A stretch of 5,901 nt of DNA from NCBI GenBank assembly GCA_036272735.1, contig DATAYF010000198.1, forward strand, positions 1 through 5,901. The letters are read 5' to 3'. Positions 1-5,883 of this stretch are shown here, piece by piece. The translations under genes were made by a program, and so were the position numbers. Numbering within the stretch: the first letter of the stretch is position 1; every line of letters begins with the position of its first letter. Origin of the DNA: DATAYF01 sp036272735 (lineage in GTDB: Bacteria > Chloroflexota > Ktedonobacteria > Ktedonobacterales > Ktedonobacteraceae). Under the pieces are notes generated by a model. It did not search any database. It saw nothing but the letters and a program-made list of their open reading frames with translations, and was not told the DNA's origin.

Positions 1-94
1 TATGCCTTCGCGTTTTTGTTCTGTAGCGATTGGAGGCACGCCTGGATGGGTTCGATGAAGGACGTCATGCATCGCTTCATCGCTGAAGATCCGT

Positions 95-131
95 GAAAGA
101 CGAACGCCGTCTGGCGATCAGGGCGCGTTCG
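95..131 (-). terminator. Weak terminator-like hairpin after the SDR gene
   Basis: Read on the minus strand, about 30 bases past the SDR stop codon, CGAACGC (131-125) can pair with GCGTTCG (107-101). Part of the loop can form a competing inner CGCC/GGCG stem (116-113 with 108-105). A short, interrupted T-rich tract, TCTTTC (100-95), follows. The stem is GC-rich, but the T tract is poor, so intrinsic termination would be inefficient. It is placed where the merR-SDR operon should end. Confidence 0.35.
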
Positions 132-161
132 GAGACTGCACAGGATGCGTGGAGTCGCTTG

Positions 162-977
162 CTATGCCCCGTAGGCCTCGACCGAGACGGGTTGCCACTC
201 GTTCCACGTCGCCAGGCGTGACTCGTAATCCTTGGTCACGGTCTCGATCGGGGTCTTGCCGAAGAAGATCCGCAGCGGTGGTTTGTCCGCGTCGACGACC
301 TTGAGGATGGCGCAGCGAGTGGCTGTTGGGTTGCCGGGGTTCGCAGCCCACGAGCGGCTTTGCGCTGCGCGGATGTCGGCGTAGGCCGGGTTCTCCTCAC
401 TGCGCTTCGCCGACGAGCCAGCCCAGTCGGTCGAGTATCCGCCGGGTTCGATTAAGGTCACGTTGATACCGAAAGCTGCAACCTCCTGCGCCAGTGACTG
501 CGAGAAGCCTTCGATAGCCCACTTCGACGCGTGGTAGGCACCGATGGCCGGATATGCGGTGACGCCTCCCATGCTTGACACCTGAATGATGTGACCGGAG
601 CCTTGCGCACGCATGATCGGCAGCGCCGCCTGTGTGACCCACACAGCACCGAAAAAGTTCGCTTCGAGCGAAGCTCGCAGTTCGTCTTCTGTCAGTTCCT
701 CAACCATGCCGAACTGGCCGTAGCCAGCGTTGTTGATGACGACATCGAGCTTGCCGAAGTGATCTGCGGCTCTTTTCACCGCGTCGAAATCGGCACTGCG
801 GTCGGTGACGTCGAACTGAATCGGCAGGACGGCGTCGCCGTACCTCTCGACGAGCGCGTCCAGGGCCCTGAGGTTACGCGCCATCGCAGCAACCTTGTCT
901 CCGCGTTCCAGGGCAGCTTCCGTCCATTCCCGTCCAAACCCCTTTGATGCACCGGTGATAAACCAGATCTTAGCCAT
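162..977 (-). CDS. SDR family NAD(P)-dependent oxidoreductase
   Basis: This encodes a 271-residue classical short-chain dehydrogenase/reductase, a cytoplasmic enzyme that interconverts carbonyls and alcohols using NAD(P)H. A complete Rossmann fold is visible: the TGASKGFG cofactor loop (residues 8-15), D56 in FDVTD, NNAG at 82-85, and a catalytic set of N107, S135, Y148 and K152 with the expected 13-residue Ser-Tyr spacing. EPGG at 177-180 follows. R34 after the second strand hints at a preference for NADP(H), which is inference. I chose the ATG at 977, not the in-frame ATG at 1079, because the fold begins at once with MAKIWFITGASKG and an AGGAGG lies 12 bases upstream. The start overlaps the merR stop by 8 bases, so the two genes are probably cotranscribed and coupled. 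The substrate cannot be read from the sequence. The family is certain. Confidence 0.95.
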   Translation of the reverse strand: MAKIWFITGASKGFGREWTEAALERGDKVAAMARNLRALDALVERYGDAVLPIQFDVTDRSADFDAVKRAADHFGKLDVVINNAGYGQFGMVEELTEDELRASLEANFFGAVWVTQAALPIMRAQGSGHIIQVSSMGGVTAYPAIGAYHASKWAIEGFSQSLAQEVAAFGINVTLIEPGGYSTDWAGSSAKRSEENPAYADIRAAQSRSWAANPGNPTATRCAILKVVDADKPPLRIFFGKTPIETVTKDYESRLATWNEWQPVSVEAYGA

Positions 978-995
978 TGTGATTCCTTTCCTCCT
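970..995 (-). promoter_or_regulatory. Coupled stop/start and Shine-Dalgarno for the SDR gene
   Basis: The reductase start and the regulator stop share the 8 bases ATGGCTAA (977-970, minus strand). A strong AGGAGG (rc of 990-995) lies inside the last merR codons, 12 bases before the ATG. This fixes the reductase start at 977 and implies translational coupling within one transcript. I see no separate promoter for the reductase. Confidence 0.7.
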
Positions 996-1440
996 GAATA
1001 TCTGAAGCGTTCTTTTGACTCCGCTGATTGCCCGCGGTATTTGGTATACTTCTTGAAATTTGTTGCGTTTCACTTTCAAGTGAACGATACTGGGCGATTT
1101 TTGTCTCGATGATAGCCAACGTTCGCTGCATTCCTTGCAGATCCAGAGATACCTGGCGCTGGTGAGCTTCGAGTAACTCGCGCCGCTCTTTCATCGTCGA
1201 CTCTCCTTGCCGTGTTATCTCTGCAAAGTGCTGCATTTCAGCGATAGGCATAGCAGTTGAGCGTAAACATTTGACAAAATCAATCCATTCCAGATCGAAC
1301 TCGCTGTAGCGTCGATGTCCATTTGGCAAGCGATGAATACGCATGGAAGCCAGAAGACCCAAACGTTCATAATAACGCAAGGTATGGATACTGAGCCCGG
1401 TTTTCGCTGCAACCTGTTGGATGGAGAGTTCTTTGTCCAT
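970..1440 (-). CDS. MerR family transcriptional regulator (AdhR/NmlR-like)
   Basis: This encodes a 156-residue MerR-type DNA-binding activator. The N-terminal winged helix-turn-helix covers about residues 5-75, with LSIQQVAAKTGLSIHTLRYY leading into ERLGLL, the wing NGHRRY (40-45), and the second helical pair through MPIAEMQ. A long dimerisation helix (about 85-125) follows, then a polar tail. FVKCLRSTAMPI places C58 where AdhR of Bacillus subtilis has its reactive Cys52 (FIKCMRNAGLSI, alignment from memory). No other cysteine exists, so metal sensing is unlikely, and I infer an electrophile or aldehyde signal. The ATG at 1440 has a strong AAGGAGGT just upstream; the ORF is open further upstream, but those residues are not family-like. 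The gene overlaps the SDR gene and lies under a MerR-type promoter, so it probably controls the pair. Its base composition is clearly more AT-rich than the SDR gene. Confidence 0.92.
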   Translation of the reverse strand: MDKELSIQQVAAKTGLSIHTLRYYERLGLLASMRIHRLPNGHRRYSEFDLEWIDFVKCLRSTAMPIAEMQHFAEITRQGESTMKERRELLEAHQRQVSLDLQGMQRTLAIIETKIAQYRSLESETQQISRSIPNTAGNQRSQKNASDIQEERNHNG

Positions 1441-1470
1441 CAATACCTCCTTCTCTCCACTTGCAATGAA

Positions 1471-1501
1471 AGCATACAACCTGGAGTGCGCTCTAGCAGC
1501 T
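1471..1501 (-). promoter_or_regulatory. MerR-type promoter/operator for merR-SDR
   Basis: On the minus strand, a TATGCT -10 box (1476-1471) follows a 19-base spacer (1495-1477). Within and just outside the spacer lies the dyad CTAGAGCGCACTCCAG (1496-1481), symmetric at 12 of 16 positions. A long 19-bp spacer carrying a dyad of the TAGAGTnnACTCTA kind is typical of MerR-activated promoters. The predicted leader is about 24 bases, ending in the strong merR Shine-Dalgarno. The -35 position (AGCTGC, 1501-1496) is poor and now lies at the edge of the mobile-element end. The family's operator pattern is from memory; binding by this MerR is inference. Confidence 0.6.
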
Positions 1502-1513
1502 TGTCGGAGAGAA
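1491..1513 (+). repeat. Left inverted-repeat end of the mobile segment
   Basis: The 23 bases here match the reverse complement of 5225-5247 at 22 positions; the only difference is T at 1501 against C. The core reads CTAGCAGC(T/C)TGTCGGAGAGAA. Both ends carry CTAG at their outer side (1493-1496 and 5242-5245). CTAG is its own complement, so it may be a 4-bp target duplication or part of the repeat. After a 4-base gap, the similarity resumes with GCAG(G/A)TG. The outer edge overlaps the merR operator dyad. Confidence 0.75.
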
Positions 1514-1605
1514 GCAGGTGCCCGCCCGTCTGTCATGGTAGGCCCTCAAGTACGAATGGATCGGATTACAACATTCAGATGTATCAGGAAGGCGTGTGTA
1601 GTGTG

Positions 1606-1620
1606 AAACCCGCTCACGGG
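1606..1620 (-). terminator. Possible weak terminator after the peptidase gene
   Basis: Directly after the peptidase stop, the minus strand reads CCCGTGAGCGGG (1620-1609), a 4-bp GC stem with a 4-base loop, then TTT. The stem is short and the T run minimal. No better hairpin was seen between the peptidase stop and the left repeat end, so readthrough toward the merR promoter is possible. Confidence 0.25.
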
Positions 1621-1623
1621 CAT

Positions 1624-3474
1624 TCAGTCTTGGGCGAGAACGCGATACGCGAAGCGCAGCATCAATTCTTGATGCTCAATGGAGCGCTCAACCTGGGTGA
1701 ATGAGCCGCTGTGGCCGGAGTCAAACCAGACGACTTCAATCTCCTTGCCCAGATCCTTGATGGTCTTTTCGTATATTTCAACCGGACGCGCGGGGGTGCG
1801 TGTGTCGTTGCGGCCCTGGATGATGAGCATGGGGACGCGCACATTGGCAGCGTAGGTGATGGGCGAACTCGCGATGTACCGCTCCGGCTGCTCCTCTGGT
1901 GTGCCGCCCAAGAGTGCCCGCTGGTAGCCCTTGAGCGTCCCCACCATGTCTTCATACTGCATGGCCCAATCAGTAACGGCAGCACCGGCCATGCCAGCCG
2001 CCCAGAGATCGGGATATTTGCCAAGCCCCAACAGCGTGAGATAGCCACCGTAAGACCAGCCGGTGAGCAAGATGGCATCGGGCCTGGCAATCCCCTGATC
2101 AACCAGCCACTCTCGCGCCGCGACCATATCTTCCATCTCCCAGTGGCCAAGGTCCCCCCAGATACTCCGCTCGAACTCACGTCCAAAGGTGGTAGAGCCA
2201 TGATAGTTGATGGTCAGAAAGGCGAAACCTGCATCAAGCCACGCCTGGCTTGCAGGCGAGAAGGTTTCGGCTTGGACGACAGTAGGACCACCGTGCATCT
2301 CCAGGATCGTCGGGAAAGGACCTTGACCATCGGGCAGACCAAGCCAGCCCTGTACTCTCTTGTCGTCCGAGGAAGTGAAGGTGATGGAGCGCCAGGGATG
2401 CCCAGCAGGGACTGAACCCGCGCTCAGGACGGTGCGCGTTTGCTCTCCCGTTGCCAGACTCAGCGCGATGAGCGATAAGGGATGCGTCGAATCCTCCCAG
2501 TGTGCAAAGATCTCGTCACGAGATCCGAAGTAGGCGAAGGATGCAAAGGGCGGCCCCCACCCAAGCGAACCACCAGGCACGTGCAGAGGCATGAGCGTCT
2601 GATGCTCGATATCATAGATGGAGAGATGCTGAACGGCTTGCGAGAAGTGGGTGAGCAAGATGTGCTTGCCATCGGGTGACCAATCGGCAGGCGTCACCTC
2701 ACCCTCCAATGCGTCGATTACCAGATCGGTGCATTCGCCCGTACGCGGATTCCAGATGAGGGGTCGGGCGACGCCAGAACGATCGGTCGTCGCCAGCATA
2801 CGATCATCGCCAGCAACAGGCGAGAAGGCACTAGCACGGATGTTACTCGCCTTCTCATCCCATAGTTCGGCGATGGGCTGGCCAAGGCGCGTATCCAGTG
2901 CCAGAAGATTCATTTGCAGACTTCTGGAACGTTCGGTCGTGCCAATGACCAGGAGATCCCCTTTGTAAGAGAGCCGCAACCCCATAATGATGCTTGCTGA
3001 TTGATGGATGGGTGTGGGAAGAGTGAGTTTGCCATCGGATGTGTTTTCCATCAGATACACTTTGAAGCCCTCAGGCGTTGCAGCCATAAACATGAGGAGA
3101 TTGCCTGCACGACTGAAACGCAAGCCAAAAGAGGCATAGGGTGCTAACTGCGGTGTGATGTCCTCGATTTCGCCACCCTCGAATGGGAGACGCACAAAAT
3201 GCCCAATCTCATTGCCCTCTTTCTCACGATGATAGTACACGTATCGACCATCGGGCGAGAGCGTGCCAAAAAGCTGACCCTGTGGGCGATCTGTTAACTG
3301 CGTCAACATGCCCGTAGGCACATCCCAGGCATAGAGTTGGGCAATCCCTGAGAGATTGCTTGCGACGAGGCCCCGTGTCGGCTCCTCAGTGGCAATCATC
3401 GTCCAGAAAATGCTAGCAGCATGAAAACGTTGTTTCCAGGGAGCTGAGTTGTCTACGCGAAGTTCTTTGAGCAT
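1624..3474 (-). CDS. S9 family serine peptidase (acylaminoacyl-peptidase/prolyl-oligopeptidase-like)
   Basis: This encodes a 616-residue two-domain serine peptidase, predicted to be cytoplasmic because I see no signal peptide or membrane segment. The N-terminal part (about 20-350) is a beta-propeller with WD40-like blades such as LSPDGRYVYY (72-81) and WSPDGKHILL (265-274), which in this family limits access to short peptides. The C-terminal alpha/beta-hydrolase domain (about 365-616) has HGGP (394-397), NYHGSTTFG, the nucleophile S474 in GWSYGG, D557 in GRNDTR and H588 in DSGHSG. The triad is intact, so the enzyme is probably active. Its physiological substrate is unknown. In-frame ATGs also exist at 3495 and 3543. 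I prefer 3474 because family resemblance (LRVDNSAPWKQRF) begins there and a purine-rich GAAAGAG precedes it, though this signal is weak. The gene points away from the transposase and lies inside the inverted repeats. Confidence 0.92.
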   Translation of the reverse strand: MLKELRVDNSAPWKQRFHAASIFWTMIATEEPTRGLVASNLSGIAQLYAWDVPTGMLTQLTDRPQGQLFGTLSPDGRYVYYHREKEGNEIGHFVRLPFEGGEIEDITPQLAPYASFGLRFSRAGNLLMFMAATPEGFKVYLMENTSDGKLTLPTPIHQSASIIMGLRLSYKGDLLVIGTTERSRSLQMNLLALDTRLGQPIAELWDEKASNIRASAFSPVAGDDRMLATTDRSGVARPLIWNPRTGECTDLVIDALEGEVTPADWSPDGKHILLTHFSQAVQHLSIYDIEHQTLMPLHVPGGSLGWGPPFASFAYFGSRDEIFAHWEDSTHPLSLIALSLATGEQTRTVLSAGSVPAGHPWRSITFTSSDDKRVQGWLGLPDGQGPFPTILEMHGGPTVVQAETFSPASQAWLDAGFAFLTINYHGSTTFGREFERSIWGDLGHWEMEDMVAAREWLVDQGIARPDAILLTGWSYGGYLTLLGLGKYPDLWAAGMAGAAVTDWAMQYEDMVGTLKGYQRALLGGTPEEQPERYIASSPITYAANVRVPMLIIQGRNDTRTPARPVEIYEKTIKDLGKEIEVVWFDSGHSGSFTQVERSIEHQELMLRFAYRVLAQD

Positions 3475-3551
3475 ATTCTCTTTCTCTTCTTTCATGGTTA
3501 TTGGGAAAACGGAGATGCTCTCAGTGTACACGGCTTCGAGCATCGCTACAA

Positions 3552-3589
3552 GAAGAGAGCTATGCTTAGAGCATAGTCTTCGGTTTTTT
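3552..3589 (+). terminator. Hairpin plus T run between peptidase and transposase
   Basis: On the plus strand, GAAGA (3552-3556), a 3-base bulge, CTATGCT (3560-3566), loop TAG, AGCATAG (3570-3576) and TCTTC (3577-3581) form a 12-bp bulged stem, followed by GG and six Ts (3584-3589). This has the form of a rho-independent terminator reading toward the transposase, where it could block outside transcription from entering the transposase gene. The perfect 7+7 inner palindrome (3560-3576) lies just upstream of the peptidase gene and could instead be an operator for it. Confidence 0.45.
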
Positions 3590-3681
3590 CCTCTCTATTG
3601 ACAGGGGTTCACGTTACCATGCGCTGCTGTACATCAAGTAGACATCCTGCTTGAGCTATCCACTCGTAAATGCGCACGTTG

Positions 3682-3711
3682 TTTACTGGAGTGAAACCTT
3701 GCTGGTATACT
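3682..3711 (+). promoter_or_regulatory. Candidate transposase promoter
   Basis: TATACT (3706-3711) is preceded by TGG, giving an extended -10 box, and TTTACT (3682-3687) lies 18 bases upstream as a four-of-six match to the -35 consensus. Transcription would begin close to the ATG at 3719, giving a leaderless or very short-leader message. A GGAG at 3712-3715 sits only 3 bases before that ATG. Confidence 0.35.
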
Positions 3712-3718
3712 GGAGAGT

Positions 3719-3820
3719 ATGCGTAGAACATTCACAACGGTGGACTACGACCGGGCGCTTGATCTGACGGTGCGACTGGGCGACTGTCTACCCCTGACCA
3801 TCTGGCCCGCTTCGTGGTAG
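3719..3820 (+). pseudogene. Detached N-terminal fragment of the IS1182-type transposase
   Basis: From the ATG at 3719 this frame encodes 33 residues. The first 25, ending VDYDRALDLTVRLGDCLP, resemble the usual start of IS1182 transposases, where the next residues are typically PDHLARFVVD. That continuation is present, but in a different frame beginning at CCT 3793. The two frames would join if the CCCC run at 3791-3794 had one more C. Here the first frame instead runs into TAG at 3818. I read this as a single-base deletion or a sequencing error. With the main ORF, the restored protein would be about 452 residues, a normal length for the family. Confidence 0.65.
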
Positions 3821-5076
3821 ACAGCGTGGCCCAGCTTGATCTCTCAGCTCTGTACGCCCACTCTGGGTCTCGTGGTGGAGAACCGTATGCCCCCGAAGTC
3901 TTGTTGGGCTTGCTTCTCTATGGCTATGCCACTGGGGTGTTCAGCTCGCGTAAGATTGAACGTGCCACCTATGAGGCGGTGCCATTTCGCTTCATTGCAG
4001 GCAATCTGCATCCCGACCATGATACGCTCGCAACGTTTCGGCGCACGTTTCTGCCAGATCTCAAGGAGCTCTTCGTGCAAGTGCTCTTGCTGGCACAGGA
4101 GGCGGGTGTGCTGAAACTGGGAACGATTAGTCTGGACGGAACCAAGGTGCATGCCGATGCCTCCAAGCGCAAAGCGGTGAGCTACAAGCGCCTGCTGGAG
4201 TTGGAGACCCAGCTACGTACCGAGGTCGAGGAGCTCTTTGCCCGAAGCTCACAAAGCGAGCGACCGGAGGTGCCCGATGGGCTAGTGGTACGCGAGGAAA
4301 TCGCACGACGGGAGGATCGCCTGACGCATCTGGCACAGGCCAAAGCGGTGATCGAAGCACGCGCCCAGGAGCGTGCTGCAGCCGAGCAAGCCGACTATGA
4401 AGAGAGGATGGCACAACGTGCGGAACGGGAGCGCGAGACGGGACGTCGCCTGGGTGGTCGCCCACCAGCGCCACCGATGCCAGGACCTCGCGATGGGGAC
4501 CAGTACAACTTCACTGACCCGGAGTCGCGCATCATGAAAAACCCGACGGATGCTGGTTTTGAGCAGGATTACAACGCGCAGATTGCTGTGGACCAGGCAA
4601 GTCTGCTCATCGTGGGAAGCGCGCTCTCTAATCACCCCAACGATAGCCAGGAAGCGGAACCCACGCTCCAGGCCATCCCGTCCGCGATCGGCACGCCCGA
4701 AGCAGCAGCGTTGGATGCTGGTTACTTTGGGCCTGCGACGCTGACCGCATGTGCGCGGCGCGGTATCGAGCCCTACGTCGCCACTGGTCGTGATCCTCAT
4801 CATCCAAGCTGGCAACAACGCTTCGCGCCACTGCCTGCTCCACCGCCCGAAGACGCCAGCGCCCAGATCAAGATGGCCTACAAGCTCAAGACAGCGTTGG
4901 GCAAAGCCATCTACGGCGCACGCAAATGCACCGTCGAACCGGTGATCGGCATCATCAAGGAGGTGTTAGGCTTCCGCCAGTTCTCCTTGCGCGGGGAACT
5001 TGGCGCCGCAGGTGAGTGGTGTCTGGTCTGTTTAGCCTTCAATCTCAAGCGCTTCCATATCTTATTCTGGGCGTAG
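3814..5076 (+). CDS. IS1182-type DDE transposase, N-terminally truncated by a frameshift
   Basis: A 420-residue product is readable from GTG 3814. It has the DUF772-type N-terminal DNA-binding region (about 20-95, with LLYGYATGVFSSRKIER and NLHPDHDTLATFRR). The RNase-H-like catalytic core has D108 in LDGTKVHADAS, D301 in ALDAGYFG and E375 in TVEPVIGIIKE. A charged, probably coiled-coil insert lies between the first two catalytic residues (about 160-212). The DDE triad and the C-terminal RGELGAAGEWCLVCLAFNLKR block are intact. However, PDHLARFV, a conserved stretch, lies upstream of the only usable start and is in frame back to a TGA at 3760. The native start is therefore on the other frame at 3719. 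Unless the frameshift is a sequencing error or is bypassed, the protein lacks about 32 residues and may be inactive. It catalyses transposition of the surrounding element, if active. Confidence 0.9.
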   Translation: MVDSVAQLDLSALYAHSGSRGGEPYAPEVLLGLLLYGYATGVFSSRKIERATYEAVPFRFIAGNLHPDHDTLATFRRTFLPDLKELFVQVLLLAQEAGVLKLGTISLDGTKVHADASKRKAVSYKRLLELETQLRTEVEELFARSSQSERPEVPDGLVVREEIARREDRLTHLAQAKAVIEARAQERAAAEQADYEERMAQRAERERETGRRLGGRPPAPPMPGPRDGDQYNFTDPESRIMKNPTDAGFEQDYNAQIAVDQASLLIVGSALSNHPNDSQEAEPTLQAIPSAIGTPEAAALDAGYFGPATLTACARRGIEPYVATGRDPHHPSWQQRFAPLPAPPPEDASAQIKMAYKLKTALGKAIYGARKCTVEPVIGIIKEVLGFRQFSLRGELGAAGEWCLVCLAFNLKRFHILFWA

Positions 5077-5170
5077 CGTGCGAGCGACGGTATGCTTGCA
5101 GCCCAAACGACGCATCATCACCAACTGTGTTCTGTCTGCAACCGTGCTCCATTGAATTGAGTCGCACCCG

Positions 5171-5207
5171 CCTCTGCTGTGATGGACGCGCTCCGCTGTA
5201 GCAGAGG
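5171..5207. repeat. 8-bp inverted repeat near the right element end
   Basis: CCTCTGCT (5171-5178) and AGCAGAGG (5200-5207) are perfect complements around a 21-base spacer. They lie about 95 bases past the transposase stop and about 20 bases inside the right end repeat. A T tract does not follow, so this is not a standard terminator. It may be a subterminal transposase-binding site or a structured end of the transposase mRNA. The rest of 5077-5224 shows nothing that I can name. Confidence 0.4.
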
Positions 5208-5224
5208 TCTCGCCATCTGCTTCG

Positions 5225-5247
5225 TTCTCTCCGACAGGCTGCTAGAG
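5225..5247 (-). repeat. Right inverted-repeat end of the mobile segment
   Basis: The reverse complement of this stretch matches 1491-1513 at 22 of 23 positions. Read inward from the right edge it gives CTCTAGCAGCCTGTCGG and continues GAGAGAA. It lies about 150 bases after the transposase stop and about 50 bases before the end of tetR, placing the element boundary between the two genes. CTAG at 5242-5245 mirrors CTAG at 1493-1496. Confidence 0.75.
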
Positions 5248-5295
5248 AACCGGTCGAGTGGATCGACTCCCAGCCGAGAGGTGACACACCACCTT

Positions 5296-5883
5296 TCAGT
5301 CCCGGCTCGGCTTTGTGCTGATTCCGGCGATGACGAGATCGAACATGCGGTTGGCCCCATCAGGGTCGGACGCATGTTCGTTCACCATGACGATTCTGTA
5401 GACGAGTCGTAGCACGTCGAGAATATGGACATCCGTTCGGATTTGTTCTGCGGCCTGGGCGCGGAGCAACAGGACTTCTCCCGCCTGGTGCATCGCTTTG
5501 TTCGCGGCATAGATTCTCGTTCCCGGAACGTGCTTGGCAGCCATGACGGCTGCTCCCATGCTCCGCCCTCGAGCCGCGAAGTCCATCTGGAGACGAAGCC
5601 AGCTCATCAAGGCGTCGAAAGGAACCGGAGCGCTTGCGAGTGCTTCAGCACACGCCCTCAAGGCATTGGTCTCATCCAGGAACACTGCTTCAAGGAGATC
5701 CTGACGCGTGGGGAAGTGACGGTACAACGTTCCGATGGCGACCCCAGCCGACTTGGCAACGTCCTCGAGGACGATGTCAGCGCCGAGCTCCGAAACCGCG
5801 ACTCGCGCCGCGTTCAACAGGCTGGCGTAGTTGCGCTGAGCATCAGCTCGCATGGGGCGGTTGGTTGGTGGTGGCTCGTTCAT
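5296..5883 (-). CDS. TetR/AcrR family transcriptional regulator
   Basis: This encodes a 195-residue one-component repressor of typical family length. The N-terminal helix-turn-helix domain covers about residues 12-68. VLEDVAKSAGVAIGTLYRHF (38-57) contains the recognition helix, and PTRQDLLEAVF follows. The C-terminal region (about 75-190) is all-helical and would bind an unknown ligand and form the dimer. The ATG at 5883 is supported by AAGGAG (rc of 5893-5898) 9 bases upstream. The start region is close to the window edge, so its promoter and any divergent neighbour are not visible. The gene is GC-rich like the SDR gene and points the same way. Without the intervening mobile segment it would lie about 100 bases upstream of merR, so it may once have belonged to the same cluster. 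The regulated target is not evident. Confidence 0.93.
   Translation of the reverse strand: MNEPPPTNRPMRADAQRNYASLLNAARVAVSELGADIVLEDVAKSAGVAIGTLYRHFPTRQDLLEAVFLDETNALRACAEALASAPVPFDALMSWLRLQMDFAARGRSMGAAVMAAKHVPGTRIYAANKAMHQAGEVLLLRAQAAEQIRTDVHILDVLRLVYRIVMVNEHASDPDGANRMFDLVIAGISTKPSRD

Larger units (their letters stand above)
1491..5247. mobile_element. Candidate IS1182-like element carrying an S9 peptidase gene
   Basis: Near-identical 23-bp inverted repeats (1491-1513 and 5225-5247) bound about 3.75 kb that contains a DDE transposase near the right end (plus strand) and a complete S9 peptidase gene (minus strand). The right repeat lies about 150 bases past the transposase stop, as expected for an IS terminus. 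Ordinary IS1182 elements are roughly 1.3-2 kb and hold only the transposase, so this unit is about twice the usual size. I found no second left-type end in the 175 bases between peptidase and transposase. Possible readings are a peptidase-carrying element, or a simple IS on the right plus an old solo end on the left. The transposase appears frameshifted, so the element may no longer move on its own. Confidence 0.5.

Noticed and set aside
1..161. Short open frames at the left edge: a plus-strand frame ending at TGA 94-96, and a minus-strand frame open across the region.
   Set aside because: Both are short. The plus frame gives 31 residues I do not recognise, and the minus frame has no visible ribosome binding site. 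Either could be an edge fragment of a gene, but the sequence gives no support.
978..1079. Extended SDR start at 1079.
   Set aside because: The added 34 residues lie wholly within merR in another frame and precede a complete Rossmann start that has its own strong Shine-Dalgarno.
3474..3543. An N-terminal extension of the peptidase from ATG 3543 (23 more residues).
   Set aside because: The added residues do not resemble the family and no ribosome binding site precedes ATG 3543 or 3495. It cannot be fully excluded.
3598..3603. A perfect TTGACA on the plus strand as the transposase -35 box.
   Set aside because: No -10-like hexamer occurs at 16-19 bases downstream, and the TATACT at 3706 is far too distant.
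3591..3607. CTCTCTATTGACAGGGG partly resembles the right element end (TCTCTCCGACAGG).
   Set aside because: The match needs a gap, lacks the GCTGCTAG core, and has the orientation of a right end, not a left end beside the transposase. It is probably chance.
3785..3800. Programmed -1 frameshifting in the transposase.
   Set aside because: The CTACCCCTGA context is not an X XXY YYZ heptamer, no downstream pseudoknot is evident, and IS1182 transposases are normally single ORFs.
5253..5267. GTCGA/TCGAC hairpin about 30 bases after the tetR stop as a terminator.
   Set aside because: It has only 5 bp of stem and no T tract in the minus direction.
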